DNA of 64,000 bases from Streptomyces lydicus. Its GTDB lineage: Bacteria > Actinomycetota > Actinomycetes > Streptomycetales > Streptomycetaceae. The notes below the pieces were generated by a model. The model saw nothing but the letters and a program-made list of their open reading frames with translations, was not told the origin of the DNA and made no database searches. The stretch lies in assembly GCF_000717345.1 (NCBI RefSeq), contig NZ_JNZA01000036.1, positions 62,001 through 126,000 of the forward strand, read 5' to 3'. Positions 1 to 8,551 of the stretch are shown piece by piece. Each line of letters begins with the position of its first letter. Positions within the stretch are counted from its first letter, which is position 1. The position numbers were made by a program, and so were the translations under genes.

Positions 1-164
1 CGAGCGGCGCTCTCCGGCATCCCCCAGCCCCCTTCCGGCGGCCCCTTCGCCACCGTGCTCCCGATAGTGACGTGGGATCAGGGGCGCAGGCAACCGTCTG
101 TGACGCCGCTGCCACCCTGTGGCGTGGGCCACAGCGCCCGCCGAGGGGCAGCGTCGCAGGTCAA
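1..164. other. Upstream leader of the cob operon, no gene recognised
   Basis: No coding region is convincing in this stretch. The promoter of the cobalamin operon should lie here or just outside the window, because the riboswitch begins near 165. An open frame runs through it, but its downstream part lies inside the riboswitch, so it is probably not a gene. Confidence 0.4.
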
Positions 165-375
165 AGGTGAGTTGACGGGCATTCGCGGACCGTGGTGGAC
201 TGCCGGAGCCAATCGGCGACAGCAGAGGAAGTCCGGTGCGAATCCGGCGCGGTCCCGCCACTGTCACCGGGGAGCGTCCTCCGACGACGGCCACGGCCCG
301 TACCCGTACGGGCTGGAAGGCCGGAGGCCACGCCGATCCGGGAGCCAGGAGACTCGTGTCGCCGTCACGTCGAGC
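165..375 (+). promoter_or_regulatory. Cobalamin (adenosylcobalamin) riboswitch
   Basis: The conserved core is readable by eye: GGAAGTCCGGTGCGAATCC at about 228-246, the B12 box GCCACTG at 257-263, and the 3' element GAGCCAGGAGACTCG at about 343-357. These fit the class I cobalamin riboswitch family (Rfam RF00174 type). It lies directly upstream of a complete cobalamin biosynthesis operon, as expected for feedback control by adenosylcobalamin. The exact 5' border is uncertain. Whether it acts on transcription or on translation cannot be decided, but a Shine-Dalgarno (GTGAGGA, 394-400) follows it within 20-40 bases and could be the sequestered element. Confidence 0.95.
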
Positions 376-408
376 CAGGGCGCGGACCCTGAGTGAGGAC
401 ATACCGCC

Positions 409-495
409 ATGCCCGGCCGCCGTTCGAGAGCACCGATGCCCCCTGCCGCGGGGGCCCTTCACGGATGTCACGGTCCCGCCCCGACGGCGGTCTGA
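409..495 (+). CDS. Possible 28-codon leader peptide between riboswitch and cobD
   Basis: An ATG at 409 follows a good Shine-Dalgarno (GAGGA, nine bases upstream) and opens a 28-codon frame ending TGA at 493-495, four bases before the cobD ATG at 500. The peptide begins MPGRRSRAPMPP and ends GCHGPAPTAV. cobD itself has only a weak ribosome binding site, so translation of this frame could deliver ribosomes to cobD. I recognise no family for the peptide. It may be a fortuitous frame; the evidence is only its position, its ribosome binding site and its tight spacing. Confidence 0.35.
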   Translation: MPGRRSRAPMPPAAGALHGCHGPAPTAV

Positions 496-499
496 CCCG

Positions 500-1468
500 A
501 TGCGCGAACACGCGGGATACGCGTGCGGCGCGGCACTCGGCTTCCTCGGCGACCTGATCGCGGCGGACCCACGGCGCGGCCACCCGGTGGCCGCGTTCGG
601 CCGGGCCGCCGCCGCCGTCGAACGCCGGCTGTGGCGCGACCACCGCGGCTACGGAACGGCCCACACCCTGCTGTGCGCGGGCGGTACGGCCGCCGGCGCC
701 GCGCTGCTGGCACGCGCCGTACGCGACGTCCCCGCCGCCCGCACCGCGCTGACCGCGGCGACGGTCTGGGCCGTGCTCGGCGGCACCTCGCTCGGCCGGG
801 AGGCGCGGGCCGTCGGCGGTGCGCTGGCGGCCGGCGACCTCGACGTGGCTCGGGAGCGGCTGCCGCACCTGTGCGGGCGCGACCCCCAGGCGCTGGACGG
901 GCCGCAGATGGCCCGCGCGGTGGTGGAGTCGGTCGCCGAGAACACCTCCGACGCGGTGGTGGGCGCCCTGGTGTGGGGCGCCGCCGGCGGAGTGCCCGGA
1001 CTGGTGGCGTTCCGGGCCGTCAACACCCTGGACGCGATGGTGGGTCACAAGTCGGCGCGCTACCGGCGCTTCGGCTGGGCCGCGGCCCGGCTCGACGACC
1101 TGGCCGGCTGGCCCGGCTCCCGGCTCACCGCCGCCCTGACCGTGCTCGCGGGCCCCGACCGGCGCGGCGCGCTGCGGGCCTGGCGGGCCGACGGCCGCGC
1201 CCACCCCAGCCCCAACGCCGGCCCGGTGGAGGCGTCGTTCGCGGGCGCGCTGGGCGTACGGCTGGGCGGCACCCTGGCGTACGGCGGGCGCATCGAGCAC
1301 CGCCCGGTGCTCAACGGCGGCGGCCGGCCGCCCGCGGTGGACGACATCGAGCGGGCGGTGCGGCTCTCCCGGCGGGTCGGCGCGCTGGCGCTGGCGACGA
1401 CGGTGGCGGGACGGCTCGCCGCGGGCGCGCTGCGGCAGCGGAACGGAAACGGGAGGAAACGCCGGTGA
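500..1468 (+). CDS. cobD: Adenosylcobinamide-phosphate synthase CobD/CbiB
   Basis: This 322-residue protein is of the CobD/CbiB family, membrane enzymes that attach (R)-1-amino-2-propanol phosphate to adenosylcobyric acid to give adenosylcobinamide phosphate. The sequence has the family features: an N-terminal hydrophobic stretch with [21 protein letters not shown], the conserved central block [14 protein letters not shown] followed by [16 protein letters not shown], and several hydrophobic segments. The ATG at 500 puts the start just before the family's usual beginning; a longer in-frame extension upstream runs through the riboswitch and is rejected. It is the first main gene of the riboswitch-controlled operon and overlaps cobQ by four bases (GTGA). 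Confidence 0.95.
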   Translation: MREHAGYACGAALGFLGDLIAADPRRGHPVAAFGRAAAAVERRLWRDHRGYGTAHTLLCAGGTAAGAALLARAVRDVPAARTALTAATVWAVLGGTSLGREARAVGGALAAGDLDVARERLPHLCGRDPQALDGPQMARAVVESVAENTSDAVVGALVWGAAGGVPGLVAFRAVNTLDAMVGHKSARYRRFGWAAARLDDLAGWPGSRLTAALTVLAGPDRRGALRAWRADGRAHPSPNAGPVEASFAGALGVRLGGTLAYGGRIEHRPVLNGGGRPPAVDDIERAVRLSRRVGALALATTVAGRLAAGALRQRNGNGRKRR

Positions 1469-3003
1469 ACGGTGGGCCGGGAACATCCGGGAAGCTCGGC
1501 GGCGGCCTGCTGGTGGCCGGTACGACGTCCGACGCCGGCAAGAGCGTGGTGACCGCGGGGATCTGCCGCTGGCTGGTCCGCCAGGGCGTCCGCGTGGCGC
1601 CGTTCAAGGCGCAGAACATGTCGCTCAACTCGTTCGTCACCCGCGAGGGCGCGGAGATCGGCCGGGCCCAGGCGATGCAGGCCGCGGCGGCGCGCGTCGA
1701 ACCGACCGCGCTGATGAACCCCGTCCTGCTCAAGCCGGGCGGCGACCGCACCAGCCAGGTGGTGCTGCTGGGTAAACCGGTCGGTGAACTGAGCGCCCGC
1801 GGCTACCACGCGGGCCGGCAGGAGCAGTTGCTCGGCACGGTCACCGACTGCCTCGCCGAGCTGCGGCGCACCCACGACGCGGTGATCTGCGAGGGCGCCG
1901 GCAGCCCCGCCGAGATCAACCTGCGGCGCACCGACATCGTCAACATGGGCATCGCCCGGGCCGCCCGCCTCCCCGTCGTGGTGGTCGGCGACATCGACCG
2001 CGGCGGCGTGTTCGCCTCCTTCTTCGGCACCACCGCGCTGCTGTCGAAGGAGGACCAGGCGCTGGTCGCCGGGTACCTCGTCAACAAGTTCCGGGGCGAT
2101 GTGACGCTGCTGGAGCCGGGCCTGGACATGCTGCGCACCCTCACCGGCCGGCCGACGCTCGGCGTGCTGCCGTACCGGCACGGCCTCGGCATCGACGAGG
2201 AGGACGGTCTGCGAGTGTCGCTGCGCGGCGCGGTGCGCGAGAGCGTGGTGGCCCCGCCGCACGGCGCGGACGTCCTGCGGGTCGCGGTCTGCGCCGTCCC
2301 CCTGATGTCCAACTTCACCGACGTCGACGCGCTGGCCGCCGAACCGGGCGTGGTGGTGCGGTTCGTCGACCGCGCCGAGGAACTCGCCGACGCCGACCTG
2401 GTGGTGCTGCCCGGCACCCGCGGCACCGTCCGGGCCCTGACGTGGCTGCGCGAACGCGGACTGGCCGACGCGCTCGCCCGGCGGGCCGCCGAGGGCCGCC
2501 CCGTACTGGGCATCTGCGGCGGCTTCCAGATACTCGGCGAACACATCGACGACGAGGTCGAATCGAAGGCCGGAGCGGTCGCGGGGCTCGGACTGCTGCC
2601 CGTACGGGTCCGCTTCGCGGCCGGCAAGACCCTCGCCCGGCCGGTCGGCGAGGCGCTGGGCGAGCCCGTCGAGGGCTACGAGATCCACCACGGCGTCGCC
2701 GAGGTCACCGGCGGCGACGAGGAGTTCCTCGACGGCTGCCGGGTGGGCTCCGTATGGGGCACCCACTGGCACGGCTCGCTGGAGAGCGACGGCTTCCGCC
2801 GGGCCTTCCTGCGGCGGGTCGCCGCCGACGCGGGCCGGGCGTTCGTCCCGGCCCCCGACACCCGCTTCGGCACGCTCCGCGAGGAGCAGCTGGACCTGCT
2901 GGGCGACCTCGTCGAGGAGCACGCGGACACCGCCGCCCTGCTGCGGCTGATCGAGGAAGGGGTGCCGGAGGGGCTGCCGTTCGTGCCTCCGGGGGCGCCA
3001 TGA
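1465..3003 (+). CDS. cobQ: Cobyric acid synthase CobQ (glutamine-hydrolysing)
   Basis: The protein has 512 residues from a GTG at 1465, which has the ribosome binding site GGGAGGAA at 1451-1458. CobQ amidates carboxyl groups b, d, e and g of adenosylcobyrinic acid a,c-diamide using ATP and glutamine. The N-terminal dethiobiotin-synthetase-like ATPase half shows [11 protein letters not shown] at residues 19-29 and the family block [20 protein letters not shown]. The C-terminal class I glutaminase half has the nucleophile in [11 protein letters not shown] (Cys about 351) and the later His motifs GYEIHHG and [10 protein letters not shown]. The length is typical. The start overlaps the cobD stop, so the two are probably translationally coupled. 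Confidence 0.97.
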   Translation: MNGGPGTSGKLGGGLLVAGTTSDAGKSVVTAGICRWLVRQGVRVAPFKAQNMSLNSFVTREGAEIGRAQAMQAAAARVEPTALMNPVLLKPGGDRTSQVVLLGKPVGELSARGYHAGRQEQLLGTVTDCLAELRRTHDAVICEGAGSPAEINLRRTDIVNMGIARAARLPVVVVGDIDRGGVFASFFGTTALLSKEDQALVAGYLVNKFRGDVTLLEPGLDMLRTLTGRPTLGVLPYRHGLGIDEEDGLRVSLRGAVRESVVAPPHGADVLRVAVCAVPLMSNFTDVDALAAEPGVVVRFVDRAEELADADLVVLPGTRGTVRALTWLRERGLADALARRAAEGRPVLGICGGFQILGEHIDDEVESKAGAVAGLGLLPVRVRFAAGKTLARPVGEALGEPVEGYEIHHGVAEVTGGDEEFLDGCRVGSVWGTHWHGSLESDGFRRAFLRRVAADAGRAFVPAPDTRFGTLREEQLDLLGDLVEEHADTAALLRLIEEGVPEGLPFVPPGAP

Positions 3004-3062
3004 CGGGTACGCAAGCAACGGAGCGGGGAGCCGACGGCGACGTGGAGGACGACACAGCATGA
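3000..3062 (+). CDS. Mini-ORF of 20 codons bridging cobQ and the chelatase gene
   Basis: An ATG at 3000 overlaps the cobQ stop (ATGA, 3000-3003) and the frame ends in TGA at 3060-3062, which overlaps the ATG of the next gene (ATGA, 3059-3062). It encodes [20 protein letters not shown]. Because both ends are ATGA overlaps, ribosomes finishing cobQ could re-initiate here and again on the chelatase gene. No homology is recognised and the peptide may have no function; its value would be translational relay. A second example of this layout occurs at 27754-27801. Confidence 0.3.
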   Translation: MTGTQATERGADGDVEDDTA

Positions 3063-5215
3063 CAACCGCGCACAACACGACCAGCCCGCAGTACCCCTTC
3101 ACCGCCGTGGTCGGGATGGACGACCTGCGGCTGGCACTGCTGCTGAACGCGGTGAGCCCCGCGGTCGGCGGTGTGCTGGTGCGCGGCGAGAAGGGCACCG
3201 CCAAGTCCACCGCGGTCCGCGCGCTGTCCGCGCTGATGCCCGCCGTGGACGTCGTCGGCGGCTGCCGCTTCGCCTGCGCGCCCACCGCACCCGACCCCGG
3301 CTGCCCCGACGGCCCGCACGGCACCGGCCCGGTCGAACACCGCCCGACCAGGATGGTCGAACTGCCCGTCGGCGCCTCCGAGGACCGGCTCGTCGGCGCG
3401 CTCGACATCGAACGCGCCCTGTCGGAAGGCGTGAAGGCGTTCGAGCCGGGCCTGCTCGCGGACGCCCACCGCGGCATCCTCTACGTCGACGAGGTCAACC
3501 TCCTCCACGACCACCTCGTCGACCTGCTGCTGGACGCCGCCGCCATGGGCGCCTCCTACGTCGAACGCGAGGGCGTCTCGGTACGGCACGCCGCGCGCTT
3601 CCTGCTCGTCGGCACCATGAACCCCGAAGAGGGCGAACTGCGCCCGCAGTTGCTGGACCGGTTCGGGCTGACCGTCGAGGTCGCGGCCTCCCGCGAGCCG
3701 GACCAGCGGGTGGAGGTGGTCCGCCGCCGGCTGGCCTACGACGCCGACCCGGCCGGCTTCGCGGCGCGCTGGGCCGGCGACGAGGACGAGCTGCGCGGCC
3801 GCATCGCCGAGGCCCGGGAGTTGCTGCCGCGCGTGACGCTCGGCGACCGGGCGCTGCGGCAGATCGCCGCGACCTGCGCCGCGTTCGAGGTGGACGGGAT
3901 GCGCGCGGACATCGTGATGGCCCGCACCGCCACCGCGCTGGCCGCCTGGGCGGGCCGCACCGACGTGGCGGAGGAGGACGTCCGGCAGGCCGCCCTGCTG
4001 GCGCTGCCGCACCGCCGGCGCCGCAACCCCTTCGACGCCCCCGGCCTCGACGAGGACAAGCTCGACGAGACGCTGGAGGAGTTCCGCGGCACGGACGAGG
4101 ACCCGGCCCCCGACACGGACGGCGACGACGATCCCGACCCGGACGGCCCCGACGGCGGCGGCCCGGGGGGCGGCGACGGCCCCGAGGGCGGGCACCCGCC
4201 GCAGGAGGGCGGCCCCGAGGAGGCGCCGCTGCCGCCGGAGACCGGGCTGCCGCACCAGCAGGACGGGGAGGCGTCCCCGACGCCCCAGGCCCCCGAACAG
4301 CCCGAGCCGGAGCCCCGGCCGCAGGGCGGCGCGGCCGGTGAGAAGCCGGCCGTCGGCGCCACCGAGCCGTTCCGCACCCGCCGGCTCGACGTACCCGGCC
4401 TGGGCGAGGGCGCCGACGGCCGCCGCTCCCGCGCCCGCACCGCGCACGGCCGGACCACCGGCGCGCGCCGCCCGCGCGGCGCCCTGGGCAAGCTGCACCT
4501 GGCCGCCACCGTGCAGGCCGCCGCCCCGCACCAGAAGGCCCGCGGGCGGCGCGGCACCGGCCTGGTGGTGCGCCGCGACGACCTGCGCGAGGCGGTGCGC
4601 GAGGGCCGCGAGGGCAACCTCGTGCTGTTCGTCGTCGACGCCTCCGGTTCGATGGCGGCACGCAAGCGCATGAGCGCCGTCAAGGGCGCGGTGCTGTCGC
4701 TGCTGCTCGACGCCTACCAGCGCCGCGACAAAATCGGCATGATCACCTTCCGGGGCAGCGACGCGGAACTGGCGCTGCCCCCGACGTCGTCGGTCGAGGC
4801 GGGCGCCGCACGGCTGGCACAGCTGCCCACCGGCGGCCGCACCCCGCTGTCCGAGGGCCTGCTCAAGGCCCACGAGGTGCTGCGGATCGAGCGGATGCGG
4901 GACCCCTCGCGCCGCGCCCTGCTGGTCGTCGTCACCGACGGGCGGGCCACCGGCGCACCGGGCGCCGGCCGGGCAGCGGGCGGGCCCCTCGCCCGGGCCT
5001 CCCGGGCCGCCCGGCTGCTGGCCGTCGACGGCACCGCCGCCGTCGTCGTGGACTGCGAGGCCGGCCCCGTACGCCTCGGCCTGGCCGGGGAGCTCGCCCG
5101 CGACCTCCAGGGCACCGCCATCACCCTCGACGAGCTGCGCGCGGACAGCGTCTCCGCGCTCGTACGAACCGTGCAGGGCACCAGGACCACTCACGGCAAC
5201 AGGAAGGCCGCGTAA
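3059..5215 (+). CDS. Fused ChlI/ChlD-type chelatase subunit (putative cobaltochelatase)
   Basis: This 718-residue protein resembles magnesium chelatase subunits I and D joined in one chain. The N-terminal AAA+ module has Walker A GEKGTAKST (residues 43-51) and Walker B ILYVDEVNLL (about 140-149). A Pro/Asp/Glu/Gly-rich linker follows (about 345-430), and a C-terminal von Willebrand A domain carries the MIDAS-like DASGSMAARK near residue 527. Actinobacteria that make B12 but not chlorophyll use such proteins with CobN for cobalt insertion into hydrogenobyrinate a,c-diamide; that role here is inferred from the operon. CobN is not in the window. The stop overlaps the cobO ATG (TAATG). Confidence 0.9.
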   Translation: MTTAHNTTSPQYPFTAVVGMDDLRLALLLNAVSPAVGGVLVRGEKGTAKSTAVRALSALMPAVDVVGGCRFACAPTAPDPGCPDGPHGTGPVEHRPTRMVELPVGASEDRLVGALDIERALSEGVKAFEPGLLADAHRGILYVDEVNLLHDHLVDLLLDAAAMGASYVEREGVSVRHAARFLLVGTMNPEEGELRPQLLDRFGLTVEVAASREPDQRVEVVRRRLAYDADPAGFAARWAGDEDELRGRIAEARELLPRVTLGDRALRQIAATCAAFEVDGMRADIVMARTATALAAWAGRTDVAEEDVRQAALLALPHRRRRNPFDAPGLDEDKLDETLEEFRGTDEDPAPDTDGDDDPDPDGPDGGGPGGGDGPEGGHPPQEGGPEEAPLPPETGLPHQQDGEASPTPQAPEQPEPEPRPQGGAAGEKPAVGATEPFRTRRLDVPGLGEGADGRRSRARTAHGRTTGARRPRGALGKLHLAATVQAAAPHQKARGRRGTGLVVRRDDLREAVREGREGNLVLFVVDASGSMAARKRMSAVKGAVLSLLLDAYQRRDKIGMITFRGSDAELALPPTSSVEAGAARLAQLPTGGRTPLSEGLLKAHEVLRIERMRDPSRRALLVVVTDGRATGAPGAGRAAGGPLARASRAARLLAVDGTAAVVVDCEAGPVRLGLAGELARDLQGTAITLDELRADSVSALVRTVQGTRTTHGNRKAA

Positions 5216-5811
5216 TGCCGCAGGGACAGCCGTCCGTCGTACCGAACGACGGGCTCACCACCCGCCAGCGCCGCAACCGCCCGCTGGTGTTCGTCCACAC
5301 CGGGCAGGGCAAGGGCAAGTCGACCGCCGCCTTCGGGCTGGCGCTGCGCGCCTGGAACCAGGGCTGGCCGGTCGGGGTGTTCCAGTTCGTGAAGTCGGCC
5401 AAGTGGAAGGTCGGCGAGGAGCGGGCACTGAAGGTGCTCGGGGAGTCCGGCGAGGGCGGCACCGTCGCCTGGCACAAGATGGGCGAGGGCTGGTCCTGGG
5501 TGCAGCGCGACATCGCCTCCAGCGAGGACGCGGCGCGCGAGGGCTGGGAGCAGGTCAAGCGCGACCTAGCCGCCGAGACCTACAAGCTGCTGGTGCTCGA
5601 CGAGTTCGCGTACCCGCTGAAGTGGGGCTGGATCGACACCGACGAGGTGGTGGCGGCGCTGCGCGACCGCCCCGGCACCCAGCACGTGGTCATCACCGGG
5701 CGCGGCGCCCCGGAGCCGCTGCTGGACTTCGCCGACCTGGTGACCGACATGACGAAGGTCAAGCACCCCATGGACACGGGCCAGAAGGGCCAGCGGGGCA
5801 TCGAATGGTGA
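5215..5811 (+). CDS. cobO: Cob(I)yrinic acid a,c-diamide adenosyltransferase CobO
   Basis: This 198-residue protein belongs to the CobA/CobO/BtuR family, which transfers the 5'-deoxyadenosyl group of ATP to the cobalt of a reduced corrinoid. The N-terminal nucleotide-binding loop GQGKGKST is at residues 30-37, and the later motifs LVLDEFAYPLKWGWID and HVVITGRGAPEPLLDFADLV are characteristic. The end, KHPMDTGQKGQRGIEW, matches the usual C-terminus. The ATG at 5215 overlaps the stop of the chelatase gene. CobO works just before CobQ in the aerobic pathway, which fits the operon. Confidence 0.96.
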   Translation: MPQGQPSVVPNDGLTTRQRRNRPLVFVHTGQGKGKSTAAFGLALRAWNQGWPVGVFQFVKSAKWKVGEERALKVLGESGEGGTVAWHKMGEGWSWVQRDIASSEDAAREGWEQVKRDLAAETYKLLVLDEFAYPLKWGWIDTDEVVAALRDRPGTQHVVITGRGAPEPLLDFADLVTDMTKVKHPMDTGQKGQRGIEW

Positions 5812-5827
5812 AGCGGGAGAGCAGCGC

Positions 5828-7219
5828 ATGAGCGGCGGCTCCGTCCCGCGGCTGGTCATTGCCGCGCCGTCGTCCGGCGCGGGCAAGACCACCGTGGCCA
5901 CCGGCCTGATGGCGGCGTTCACCGAGGCCGGTCTCACGGTGTCGCCGCACAAGGTCGGCCCCGACTACATCGATCCGGGGTACCACTCGCTGGCCACCGG
6001 CCGGCCCGGCCGCAACCTGGACGCCTACCTGTGCGGCCCGGACCGGATCGCGCCGCTGTTCCTGCACGGCGCCGCCGGCGCCGACCTCGCCCTCGTCGAG
6101 GGCGTGATGGGGCTGTTCGACGGCGCGTCGGGGATGGGTGAGCTGTCGTCCACCGCGCAGGTGGCGAAGCTGCTGCGGGCACCGGTGGTGCTGGTCGTGG
6201 ACGCCTCCTCGCAGTCCCGGTCGGTGGCCGCGCTCGTCCACGGCTTCGCGTCCTGGGACCCGGGCGTACGGCTGGCCGGGGTCATCCTCAACAAGGTCGG
6301 CTCGGACCGCCACGAGGAGCTGCTGCGGGAAGCCATGGACTCCTCCGGTGTGCCCGTCCTGGGCGCGCTGCGCCGTGACGGGCGGGCCGGTACGCCGTCC
6401 CGCCACCTCGGCCTGGTGCCGGTCGCCGAACGGCGGGCCGACGCGGTCGAGTCGGTGGGCGAACTGGCGGCGCGGGTGCGCGCGGGCTGCGACCTCGACG
6501 CGCTGCTGGCCCTGGCACGCAGTGTGCCGGAACTGCCGGACGCCCCCTGGGACCCGGCCGCCGAGGCCGCCCCCGTCACGGGCGGCACGTCGGCCGGCCG
6601 GCCGCTGATCGCCGTCGCCGGCGGCGCCGCGTTCACCTTCTCGTACGCCGAGCACGCCGAACTCCTCGCCGCCGCGGGCGCCGACGTGGCGCCCTTCGAC
6701 CCGCTGCACGACGAGCGGCTGCCGCCCGGCACCCGGGGGCTGGTGATCGGCGGCGGCTTCCCCGAGGTCTACGCGCCGGACCTGTCGGCGAACGAGCCGC
6801 TGCGCGCCGCGGTGGCCGCGCTGGCCGCCTCCGGGGCGCCGGTGTCCGCCGAGTGCGCCGGACTGCTGTACCTGTCCCGCTCGATCGACGGCAAGCCGAT
6901 GTGCGGGGTGCTGCCCGCCGAGGCCCGGATGACCGAACGGCTGACCCTCGGCTACCGGGAGGCGGTCGCGCTGCGGGACAACGCGCTGGCCGCGGCCGGG
7001 ACGCGGGTGCGCGGCCACGAGTTCCACCGCACGGTGCTGGAGCCGGGCGCGGGCCCGGACCCGGCCTGGGGACTGACCCACCCGGAACGCCGGGTGGAGG
7101 GCCATGTGTCCGGCGGTGTGCACGCGTCGTACCTGCACGTGCACTGGGCGGCCGAACCGTCGCTGCCCCGGCGGCTGGTGGCGGGCGCGGCCCGGGCCGC
7201 CGCGGAGGCCGCGCGATGA
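5828..7219 (+). CDS. cobB: Hydrogenobyrinate/cobyrinate a,c-diamide synthase CobB
   Basis: The protein has 463 residues and the two-domain structure of CobB/CbiA: an N-terminal ATPase with the loop APSSGAGKTT (13-22) followed by PHKVGPDYIDPGYHS, and a C-terminal class I glutaminase with the nucleophilic Cys in SAECAGLLYLS (about residue 343). The family block GRNLDAYLCG and the late GHEFHRT are present. It amidates carboxylates a and c of the corrin ring using glutamine and ATP. The short gap from cobO contains a purine-rich ribosome binding site (GGGAGAGCAGCGC). The stop overlaps the next ATG by four bases. Confidence 0.97.
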   Translation: MSGGSVPRLVIAAPSSGAGKTTVATGLMAAFTEAGLTVSPHKVGPDYIDPGYHSLATGRPGRNLDAYLCGPDRIAPLFLHGAAGADLALVEGVMGLFDGASGMGELSSTAQVAKLLRAPVVLVVDASSQSRSVAALVHGFASWDPGVRLAGVILNKVGSDRHEELLREAMDSSGVPVLGALRRDGRAGTPSRHLGLVPVAERRADAVESVGELAARVRAGCDLDALLALARSVPELPDAPWDPAAEAAPVTGGTSAGRPLIAVAGGAAFTFSYAEHAELLAAAGADVAPFDPLHDERLPPGTRGLVIGGGFPEVYAPDLSANEPLRAAVAALAASGAPVSAECAGLLYLSRSIDGKPMCGVLPAEARMTERLTLGYREAVALRDNALAAAGTRVRGHEFHRTVLEPGAGPDPAWGLTHPERRVEGHVSGGVHASYLHVHWAAEPSLPRRLVAGAARAAAEAAR

Positions 7220-7911
7220 CCACCGCGGCGGGCCCCGCCGCCGTCCTCGACCACCTCGTCTACGCCACGCCCGACCTGGCGCGCACCGTCGACGAGGTGG
7301 CCCGGCTCACCGGCGTACGCCCGGTCCGCGGCGGCAGCCACCCCGGCCGGGGCACCCGCAACCATCTGCTGGGCCTGGGCGGCGGGGCGTACTTCGAGAT
7401 CATCGGCCCGGACCCCGAGCAGCCCGCGCCGCGGGAACCGCGGTGGTTCGGCATCGACGCGCTGCCCGGGCCCCGGCTGGTCACCTGGGCGGTACGGGTC
7501 AGCGGCATCAGCGCCCGCGTCGCGACGGCACGCGCCCACGGCTACGACCCCGGGGAGCCGGCGGAGATGTCCCGCCGGGCCCCGGACGGCACCCTGCTCG
7601 CCTGGCAGCTGACACCACCGGGCGCGGGCGGTGGGCCCGCGGACGGGGAGTCCGCGGGGGTGTGGCTGACGCCGTTCCTGCTCGACTGGGGCACCACCCC
7701 GCACCCGTCCGCCGCCGGACTCCCCACGCTGCCGCTGGTCTCGCTCACCGCGACGCATCCCGCTCCGGCCGCCGTGCACGCCGAACTGGCGGCGCTCGGC
7801 GCCCCCTGGCCCGGCGAGCCGGTCGCCGCCGGCGCCGGCCCCCGGCTGACCGCCGTGCTGGAGGGCCGGCACGGCCGGGTCGCCTTCGGCCGGGGAGCCG
7901 TCGCGCTGTGA
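7216..7911 (+). CDS. VOC-family (glyoxalase-like) protein in the cob operon
   Basis: The 231-residue protein starts at an ATG that overlaps the cobB stop (ATGA). It begins VLDHLVYATPDLARTVDEVARLTG, a typical first beta-alpha unit of a glyoxalase-like VOC fold (of the glyoxalase-like domain 3 kind), with GGGAYFEIIGPDPEQP as the second conserved region. The family contains metal-dependent lyases, dioxygenases and binding proteins, so substrate and reaction cannot be named. It has no known step in B12 synthesis; its position between cobB and a cobE-like gene with no room for its own promoter suggests co-expression only. Possible metal ligands are H12 and E64-region residues, but this was not modelled. 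Confidence 0.8.
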   Translation: MTTAAGPAAVLDHLVYATPDLARTVDEVARLTGVRPVRGGSHPGRGTRNHLLGLGGGAYFEIIGPDPEQPAPREPRWFGIDALPGPRLVTWAVRVSGISARVATARAHGYDPGEPAEMSRRAPDGTLLAWQLTPPGAGGGPADGESAGVWLTPFLLDWGTTPHPSAAGLPTLPLVSLTATHPAPAAVHAELAALGAPWPGEPVAAGAGPRLTAVLEGRHGRVAFGRGAVAL

Positions 7912-7921
7912 GGAGACGGCT

Positions 7922-8551
7922 GTGAGCGGCCGGGCGGTCGGCGGACCGGCCGGTGACGCCGGTCCGCCGGCCGGGGAGTCCGCGCCGGTGGTCGTGGGGG
8001 TGGGCGCGAGCCGGGGCGTGGCGGTCTCCGAGGTCGTGGAGCTGATCGAGGCCGCCCTCGCCGCGGCGGGGTGCGCGGACCGGCCGGTCCGGGCGCTGGC
8101 GACGGTGACCGCCAAGTCCTCCGAACCCGGTCTGATCGGGGCGGCACGGCGGCTCGGCGTGCCGCTGCGGGCGTTCCCGGCGACGGCACTGGCGGCCGTA
8201 CGGGTGCCGGCCCCGTCCGCGGCGACGGCCGCCGCCGTGGGGACGCCGAGCGTCGCCGAGGCGGCCGCGCTGCTGGCCGCCGGGCCGGGCGCCCAACTGA
8301 TCGCCGGCAAGCGGAAGTCGGTGCCGCGGGGCGGGCCGGCCCGGGCGACGTGTGCCCTCGCCGGACCGGCAGTAACGGACAACGGTGCCCTTACCGCTGG
8401 TAGGGAGGGAGCACCCGCAGGCTCCTCGCCCGCTGCCGATATCGTCATGACCTCCCCCAACCCGCCCCGCCGTGGCCCGGATCGGCGGACGGCGGTCATC
8501 GGCGACAAGGCGCCCGAGCGCGATCCCACCGGCACCAAGGAGACCCAGTGA
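7922..8551 (+). CDS. CobE/CbiG C-terminal-domain protein with unusual tail
   Basis: The 209-residue product of a GTG start contains a CobE/GbiG C-terminal domain at about residues 22-140: VVVGVGASRGVAVSEVVELI, ATVTAKSSEPGLIGAARRLGVPLRAF, and TPSVAEAAALLAAG with LIAGKRKS. CbiG opens the delta-lactone of cobalt-precorrin-5A, and CobE has a poorly defined role in the aerobic route. After residue about 143 the sequence changes to a low-complexity tail with less biased codons, which includes a hairpin at the DNA level (8384-8415). The family domain normally ends near that point, so the tail may come from a frameshift or from read-through into what was an intergenic region. The stop overlaps the next GTG. 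Confidence 0.8.
   Translation: MSGRAVGGPAGDAGPPAGESAPVVVGVGASRGVAVSEVVELIEAALAAAGCADRPVRALATVTAKSSEPGLIGAARRLGVPLRAFPATALAAVRVPAPSAATAAAVGTPSVAEAAALLAAGPGAQLIAGKRKSVPRGGPARATCALAGPAVTDNGALTAGREGAPAGSSPAADIVMTSPNPPRRGPDRRTAVIGDKAPERDPTGTKETQ

Noticed and set aside
2705..5194. Long open frame of 829 codons on the minus strand opposite cobQ and the chelatase gene
   Set aside because: High-G+C DNA often leaves antisense frames open. This one is low-complexity, has no family motifs and lies opposite genes with clear motifs.
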